Positions 6,091 to 9,740 of a stretch of 9,740 nucleotides of DNA are shown in pieces. Below the pieces are notes generated by a model. It saw only the letters and a program-made list of their open reading frames with translations, was not told where the DNA came from and did not search any database. How positions within the stretch are numbered: position 1 is the first letter of the stretch; each line of letters begins with the position of its first letter. The DNA lies in the NCBI GenBank assembly GCA_014359855.1, contig JACIYQ010000363.1, forward strand, positions 1 to 9,740. The letters run 5' to 3'. Both the position numbers and the translations under genes were made by a program. This stretch comes from Parvibaculum sp. Its GTDB lineage: Bacteria; Pseudomonadota; Alphaproteobacteria; Parvibaculales; Parvibaculaceae.

Positions 6091-6117
6091 GCGGAGGACA
6101 GATGCCGTCCAATCCGC
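6091..6117. terminator. Weak hairpin between convergent genes, possible terminator
   Basis: GCGGAGGAC (6091-6099) can pair with GTCC-AA-TCCGC (6107-6117), giving nine pairs with a two-base bulge. It lies nine bases after the DUF1993 stop, between two convergent genes. No T-tract follows on either strand, so termination here is only a suggestion. Confidence 0.25.
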
Positions 6118-6137
6118 CCGGCTGATCCCTCACGCCC

Positions 6138-6881
6138 TCACGTGAAGATCATCTTCGCGCCCGCGACGACGAGCACGGCGGCAAGCGCATAGCGGATGCC
6201 GGGCACGGGGAGCATGCGCGTGCCGAGTTGCGTGCCGATGAGGCCGCCGGCGAGAACGGCCACACCCCATATCGGCAGCGCGGCGGGAAGCATTGCGGTG
6301 GAGAAGCTCGTCCCGGCGAGACCCGAAATCGAATTCAGCAGGATGAAGGTCGCCGCGATACCCGACGCATGTCTTGTCGGCGCCCATCGCATGAAGAGGA
6401 GAAGCGGGCTCAGGAAGATGCCGCCGCCCGTCCCGGTGAGCCCGGCCAGCAGGCCGAGCGCGCCTCCCGCCGCTATGGAGGCGGGAAGCGGCGGGCGGTG
6501 CGCCGTCGCGTCGACCGCTGCCGCCTGCCGTGCCGTGCGCGCCATCTGCGCGGCGGAGAAGATGAGCACGATGCCCACGAGCGGACGATAGTAAGCGGGT
6601 GGAATGTCGATCGAGCCGCCGATGAATGCTGCCGGTATCGAGGCGGCGGCGAAGGGCAGGAGAAGCTTCAGGTCGTTCTGTCCGGCGCGGCTGTAGCGAT
6701 AGACGGCAATCGAGGCGACGATGATGTTCAACCCGAGCGCCGTCGGCCGCATCGCCTCCGGCGCGAGGCCGAAGAGCGCCATGGCCGCGAGGTAACCCGA
6801 CGCACCGGCATGGCCGACCGATGAATAGAGAATGGAGGCGGCGAAGATCAGCAGCCCCAGCAAGAAGTCTTCCGCCGTCAT
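6138..6881 (-). CDS. TauE/SafE (TSUP) family membrane permease
   Basis: The product is a 247-residue, strongly hydrophobic protein with about seven to eight predicted membrane segments. It resembles the TauE/SafE/YfcA family of inner-membrane carriers, several of which export sulfite or organosulfur anions. Family features are the early SSVGHAGASGYLAAMALFGL stretch and, after a polar central loop (around AAAVDATAHRPPLP), the matching Gly-rich GLLAGLTGTGGGIFLSPLLL that opens the second half, consistent with the known internal repeat. The start at 6881 (MTAEDFLLG) places the first span at the N terminus, as in relatives. Longer frames reach to 7109 and would overlap the divergent HTH gene. The ribosome binding site (GCAGAG) is weak. 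The substrate cannot be read from sequence; a cys gene lies 2.7 kb away, which is only a hint toward sulfur. Confidence 0.85.
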   Translation of the reverse strand: MTAEDFLLGLLIFAASILYSSVGHAGASGYLAAMALFGLAPEAMRPTALGLNIIVASIAVYRYSRAGQNDLKLLLPFAAASIPAAFIGGSIDIPPAYYRPLVGIVLIFSAAQMARTARQAAAVDATAHRPPLPASIAAGGALGLLAGLTGTGGGIFLSPLLLFMRWAPTRHASGIAATFILLNSISGLAGTSFSTAMLPAALPIWGVAVLAGGLIGTQLGTRMLPVPGIRYALAAVLVVAGAKMIFT

Positions 6882-6919
6882 GTCTCTGCGCCCCCGTTGT
6901 CCGCCATGTCCCGGCCTTT

Positions 6920-6948
6920 CATCTATATGTTGCGCCACAAGGAGCCAA
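6920..6948 (-). promoter_or_regulatory. Possible promoter of the TauE/SafE gene
   Basis: Read on the minus strand, TTGGCT (6948-6943) and TAGATG (6925-6920) are separated by 17 bases. A transcript would begin about 30 bases before the ATG at 6881. Both boxes are imperfect, and the opposite gene's promoter in the same 216-base gap was not found. Confidence 0.25.
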
Positions 6949-7097
6949 GCCCTCCAGACGCGCTGGCGGAGCAGGGCGAAAGACGACATATCGGCGTCAA
7001 ATTCCGTGTGTATCAAGCGAAACGAGACAAAATCGTACACTCTTGTTAATGCTACCGGGCTAGCCTCCCTTGCGAATGCCGGAACGGCGGGAACCGG

Positions 7098-8063
7098 ATG
7101 ACAGGGCATAAAGAGGAAATCGGCCAGACGCTTCGCGAGGCCCGTCAGGCGGCGGGGCTGACGCTGAAGGATATTGCGGATGCGATCCGCATCAGGCCCG
7201 TCTATCTGCAGGCGATCGAGTCCGCCCGGTTCGAGCTTCTGCCGGCGCTGCCGCAGACGGTCGGCTTCACGCGCGCCTATGCGAAATATCTCGAAGTCGA
7301 TGTCGAACGACCGCTATCGCGTCTCGGCAAGGAAGTGAATGAGACGATCTGGCAGGTCGATTACTCCGAACCCGAACTTCCCTGGACCATGGTTTCGTAC
7401 AGGCGGATCGCCTGGGTTGCGGGCGGGGCGGTGCTCGGTCTCGCGCTCGCGGCGCTGCTCGTCATCGATTTGGGGCCGCCGCCCGGCGAGGTCGCCGTCG
7501 CATCTTTCGAAGCGGAAAAGGCCGCTCTTGCAGCGGCTTCTGCGCCGCGCGCCGTGAAGACACCCACCGCAGGCAATGTGCTTCTTCCCTCCGCGCAGGC
7601 AGACAGCAGCGCTCCCTTGCTGACGGAAATGGTTTCCCGCACACCGCGCGCCGAGGCGCCCGCCACCATGCAGCAGGCGTCCTTCACGCAGGAATCCGAA
7701 ACATCGCTCGTTGCAGAACGCCGCTCCGCCCAATTCTCATCGCCGCGGGACGCGGCTGCAGCGGCTGAAAATCGATCCGTGTCCGGAGTATCCGTTGCAG
7801 CCGCGAACCCGGCGCCCGCCGCCGCTCCCGAAACGGAGGCCGCGCGCTTCGCCGATCCGCATTTTGCGGCCGGCAGCGTCTATATCCGCTCCAGGCCGGA
7901 CAACTCGGGCAAGGTCGTGGGCGTGCTCGAGGCGTGCGAGCGGATCGGGCTTTTCGGTCAGGACAACACGAATTACTGGCGTGAAGTGACGCGCCAGGAC
8001 GGGACGAGCGGCTGGGTCTTCCGCGACTATGTGCGCGGCGAGGTGCCTGCGAACTGCTCCTGA
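7098..8063 (+). CDS. RodZ-like HTH membrane protein with C-terminal SH3 domain
   Basis: The 321-residue protein has four parts. Residues 5-70 form an HTH of the RodZ type (IGQTLREARQAAGLTLKDIA, then IRPVYLQAIE and ALPQTVGFTRAYAKYL). One membrane span lies at about 104-124, after YRR, which predicts a cytoplasmic N terminus. A disordered Ala/Pro/Ser linker covers about 125-250. A bacterial SH3 domain covers about 256-315 (VYIRSRPDNSGKVVGVL, then WREVTRQDGTSGWVFRDYV) and should be periplasmic, with Cys280 and Cys320 able to form a disulfide. RodZ binds MreB through its HTH and helps set rod shape, but classical RodZ ends in a DUF4115 beta domain, not SH3. The SH3 half may bind cell wall; a shape or envelope role is inferred. 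Gene neighbours do not include typical RodZ partners (ispG). The start agrees with the HTH boundary; the ribosome binding site is poor. Confidence 0.8.
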   Translation: MTGHKEEIGQTLREARQAAGLTLKDIADAIRIRPVYLQAIESARFELLPALPQTVGFTRAYAKYLEVDVERPLSRLGKEVNETIWQVDYSEPELPWTMVSYRRIAWVAGGAVLGLALAALLVIDLGPPPGEVAVASFEAEKAALAAASAPRAVKTPTAGNVLLPSAQADSSAPLLTEMVSRTPRAEAPATMQQASFTQESETSLVAERRSAQFSSPRDAAAAAENRSVSGVSVAAANPAPAAAPETEAARFADPHFAAGSVYIRSRPDNSGKVVGVLEACERIGLFGQDNTNYWREVTRQDGTSGWVFRDYVRGEVPANCS

Positions 8064-8092
8064 TATCTGCATTTTCGACGGCCGGATCGGGT

Positions 8093-8111
8093 TATCCCCC
8101 AGGCGGGGATA
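8093..8111. terminator. Hairpin between convergent genes, possible bidirectional terminator
   Basis: TATCCCC (8093-8099) and GGGGATA (8105-8111) form a perfect 7-bp stem with loop CAGGC, 29 bases after the stop of the RodZ-like gene and about 100 from the end of the convergent carbonic anhydrase gene. There is no adjacent T-tract, so this is a weak call. The rest of the 155-base gap shows only a short palindrome, GTGACAGTCAC at 8199-8209. Confidence 0.3.
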
Positions 8112-8218
8112 TCGCCGCGATTTGTGACGTTTTCATTGCATTACGATGACAGTGAAATCCGGTTCCGAAACGATGGCGGAAAACCGGGCGCACGAATTGT
8201 GACAGTCACGTCTGACTT

Positions 8219-8863
8219 TTACTCGATCACGTCGACAAACCGCTCCGTACCGGCATCGTAAACCGACAGGATTCCGGTGCCGATGCCGTAAAACCAGCCG
8301 TGAAGCCGCAATTCGCCCTTCCGCTCGCGCTCGGCGATGAAGGGGAAGGTGCGCAGCCGGTCGAGCGAGGCGACGACGGCCTGCTGTTCCATCAGGCGCA
8401 GCGTCACCGGACGGTCGAGATCGCCATGTTTTTCAATGACTTGGCTGGCGACGTCGCTCGCGAGCGAGATCCAGTTCGGCACGAAGTCGCCCGGCGGCGG
8501 GGTACCCTTGGCGCCGTCATGGAGCGCCTCGATGCCGCCGCATCCGGCATGGCCCATCACGATAACGTCCTTGATTCCCAATGACTTGACGCCGAATTCC
8601 AGCGCCGCGCTGGTGCCATGATAATGGCTGTCCGGCTCATAGGGGGGCACCAGGTTGGCTACGTTGCGCACCACAAAGAGCTCGCCGGGGTCCGACTGGA
8701 ACACCATCGCCGGGTCCGTGCGGCTGTCGCAACAGGCGATCACGAGTGCCTTGGGTTGCTGGCGTCTTGCCGCAAGTGCTTGATATCGTTCCTCATTCTG
8801 GCGGTACTGGCCTTTGCGGAAGGCGCGGTATCCGGCAATCAGGCTGTCGATGGCGTCGTCCAT
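8219..8863 (-). CDS. Beta-class carbonic anhydrase
   Basis: The enzyme interconverts CO2 and bicarbonate in the cytoplasm using one zinc ion. The 214-residue length is normal for bacterial beta-carbonic anhydrases. The zinc and catalytic residues are all visible: ACCDSRTDP holds the CxDxR motif (Cys44, Asp46, Arg48), and GHAGCGG holds His105 and Cys108. Other family blocks are ELFVVRNVANLVPPYE and SAALEFGVKSLGIKDVIVMGH. The start at 8863 (MDDAIDSLIAGYRAFRKGQY) fits the family N terminus; upstream in-frame ATGs at 8920 and 8974 would add 19 or 37 residues with no recognisable counterpart. The ribosome binding site is weak for every choice. The gene is alone, convergent to the RodZ-like gene. 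It probably supplies bicarbonate for carboxylation reactions and pH balance. Confidence 0.93.
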   Translation of the reverse strand: MDDAIDSLIAGYRAFRKGQYRQNEERYQALAARRQQPKALVIACCDSRTDPAMVFQSDPGELFVVRNVANLVPPYEPDSHYHGTSAALEFGVKSLGIKDVIVMGHAGCGGIEALHDGAKGTPPPGDFVPNWISLASDVASQVIEKHGDLDRPVTLRLMEQQAVVASLDRLRTFPFIAERERKGELRLHGWFYGIGTGILSVYDAGTERFVDVIE

Positions 8864-9129
8864 TTGCGTCTGTCCCGTCGTTCTGTCGGCGTCAATCGTG
8901 GGGCCTACATACACAAGCATGCCGCCTGGCGAAAGCCGCTCCTCACCCGCTAAATTTCGAAGGCGGTTGCCCAAATTGTTGCCAATTGCCTGCGAAGTAA
9001 TCGTCCTTTCTCTGGCCCCTCATTCCTTGCCCTTTGATGCGCCAATACACTGGCGGAGGCCCGAAATCTGCATAGAGTCCGGCCTTGGGGGCGCGAGGAC
9101 CGCGCTGGATGATTTTGATGGGGAACGAC

Positions 9130-9450
9130 ATGCCGGTTGCTGAACTCCTCGGCAATATGTCATTGGAGACACAGGTTACGATTGGAGGCCTGGTCCTCCT
9201 GTTTGTGATGCTCACCGCGCTGATTGCCAGCAGCCGCCGGAACCAGCGGGAAATGGAAGAGGCTCGCAGCGAGCGCGAAATAAAGGAGCGCATCGAGGCG
9301 CTGATGCGCAAGCTCGAAGGGAAGGCTATAAGCCGGAGCGGCCGCGTCATGCCGGCGGTTGCGCGGTCGCGTCCCGTCCGGCGCACGGCCGACCGGCAGG
9401 TTCCCGCTGCGCGTTGCGGCCAGCCGGTGGCGCGAAAGACAGGGCGATAG
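9130..9450 (+). CDS. Small membrane-anchored coiled-coil protein, function unknown
   Basis: I do not recognise a family with confidence. The 106-residue product has one strong hydrophobic span at about 17-34 (IGGLVLLFVMLTALIAS), then a run of charged residues (RRNQREMEEARSEREIKERIEALMRKLEG) that should form a short helix or coiled coil, and an Arg-rich tail without clear structure. The amphipathic patterning argues that this frame is translated. GGGGA at 9120-9124 places the start at 9130; in-frame ATGs at 9085, 9109 and 9118 are alternatives. The layout recalls the N-terminal anchor of RmuC-type proteins, but those are several hundred residues longer and no continuation is seen in other frames. 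It lies 171 bases upstream of cysD on the same strand, and its promoter is presumably shared with or opposed to that of the carbonic anhydrase. Confidence 0.55.
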   Translation: MPVAELLGNMSLETQVTIGGLVLLFVMLTALIASSRRNQREMEEARSEREIKERIEALMRKLEGKAISRSGRVMPAVARSRPVRRTADRQVPAARCGQPVARKTGR

Positions 9451-9529
9451 AATTTTCTCGCCGAACTGGCTGAATGCATCATCTTTCCGGCCCAATTCGC
9501 ACTTGCAATGCCTCGCACGGGCGATTAAA

Positions 9530-9585
9530 TCACAGACCACAACGGGGTTTGATGTTTAACCTCTGTTTTTTCATGTGGTTTGTGA
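9530..9585 (+). promoter_or_regulatory. Inverted repeat upstream of cysD, candidate operator or leader hairpin
   Basis: TCACAGACCACA (9530-9541) is mirrored by TGTGGTTTGTGA (9574-9585), matching 11 of 12 positions; the one mismatch would be a G-U pair in RNA. The arms are 32 bases apart, with their centres about 44 bases, or four helical turns, apart. A T6 run (9566-9571) sits between them. The element ends 36 bases before the cysD start, so it could be a paired operator for a sulfur regulator or a long-loop hairpin in the leader. No regulator can be named from sequence. Confidence 0.45.
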
Positions 9586-9621
9586 CGGCGGCGCGACGCG
9601 TTGCCGGGCAGGAAGGCAGTC

Positions 9622-9740
9622 ATGGATCGTCTCGATCAGCTCGAAAGCCAGAGCATTTTCATCTTCCGCGAAGCGTTCAACCGGATCGAGAATATCGCGA
9701 TGCTGTGGTCGTTGGGGAAGGACTCCAACGTCATGATCTG
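9622..9740 (+). CDS. cysD: Sulfate adenylyltransferase subunit 2, N-terminal part (3' end outside window)
   Basis: CysD is the small catalytic subunit of ATP sulfurylase, which makes adenosine 5'-phosphosulfate from sulfate and ATP together with the GTPase subunit CysN, the first step of sulfate assimilation. Only 39 codons are present; the frame is open to the right edge. The sequence LESQSIFIFREAF is the usual N-terminal helix, and LWSLGKDSNVMI at about residues 28-39 contains the PP-loop SLGKDS that grips the ATP pyrophosphate, followed by the conserved NVMI. The ATG at 9622 has an excellent AGGAAGG site at 9610-9616. cysN or cysNC would be expected next, beyond the window. Confidence 0.88.
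   Translation, partial: MDRLDQLESQSIFIFREAFNRIENIAMLWSLGKDSNVMI

Noticed and set aside
8943..9518. A 191-codon minus-strand open frame opposite the small membrane gene
   Set aside because: It is rich in Arg and Ser with no hydrophobic or domain pattern, while the + strand frame has a clean membrane span, a charged helix and a plausible ribosome binding site.
9359..9559. A frameshifted continuation of the small membrane gene (RmuC pseudogene)
   Set aside because: The alternative frame after 9359 shows only Arg/Pro-rich sequence with no RmuC-like content, so there is no evidence for a broken longer gene.
9451..9621. A SAM or other sulfur riboswitch ahead of cysD
   Set aside because: The only clear structure is one long-loop inverted repeat; no multi-helix aptamer core could be recognised.

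Overview
The window is GC-rich bacterial chromosome with densely packed genes and few non-coding gaps. The gene order gyrA - coaD - two cyclophilins - queA - tgt, the protein sequences, and the intergenic palindromes of the 'GTCATGGCCCGG' and 'CTCCCCCTTGCGGGGAGG' types all suggest an alphaproteobacterium, probably in or near Hyphomicrobiales/Rhizobiales. A Parvibaculum-like organism would fit, but the genus is a guess. Most of the window is housekeeping. I see no phage, transposase, CRISPR array or obvious defence or secretion system.

Bases 1-4920 hold a co-directional + strand block. It starts with the 3' end of gyrA (DNA gyrase A, C-terminal beta-pinwheel). coaD (coenzyme A synthesis), an exported cyclophilin and a cytoplasmic cyclophilin follow. 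Then come queA and tgt, which overlap by four bases (GTGA) and carry out two steps of tRNA queuosine synthesis. Two intergenic palindromic elements of the same design bracket queA-tgt, at about 2597-2692 and 4945-5035. Each can be folded into a four-way junction with no unpaired base at the junction. The Tgt protein lacks most of the cysteine/histidine zinc site expected in the family.

Bases 4921-5560 are non-coding apart from tRNA-Lys(TTT) at 5205-5279. They hold the second cloverleaf element with a T-tract (probable tgt terminator), a possible tRNA promoter, a hairpin just upstream of the tRNA, a T-tract after it, and a third palindromic repeat of a common alphaproteobacterial type.

Bases 5561-8863 carry four single genes in mixed orientation: a DUF1993 protein (+), a TauE/SafE-type membrane permease (-), a RodZ-like protein with HTH, one membrane span, a linker and an SH3 domain (+), and a beta-carbonic anhydrase (-). 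Gaps between convergent genes hold only weak hairpins. The 216-base gap between the permease and the RodZ-like gene holds one weak promoter candidate for the permease. The 266-base gap from 8864 to 9129 must hold the divergent promoters of the carbonic anhydrase and the small membrane gene, but I could not assign them.

Bases 9130-9740 hold a small gene for a one-span membrane protein with a charged coiled coil, then a 171-base gap with a strong 12-bp inverted repeat, then the first 39 codons of cysD (sulfate adenylyltransferase subunit 2), which runs off the window. The best candidates for a second look are the altered Tgt zinc site, the paired cloverleaf repeats, the RodZ/SH3 hybrid, and the inverted repeat plus small membrane protein ahead of cysD.
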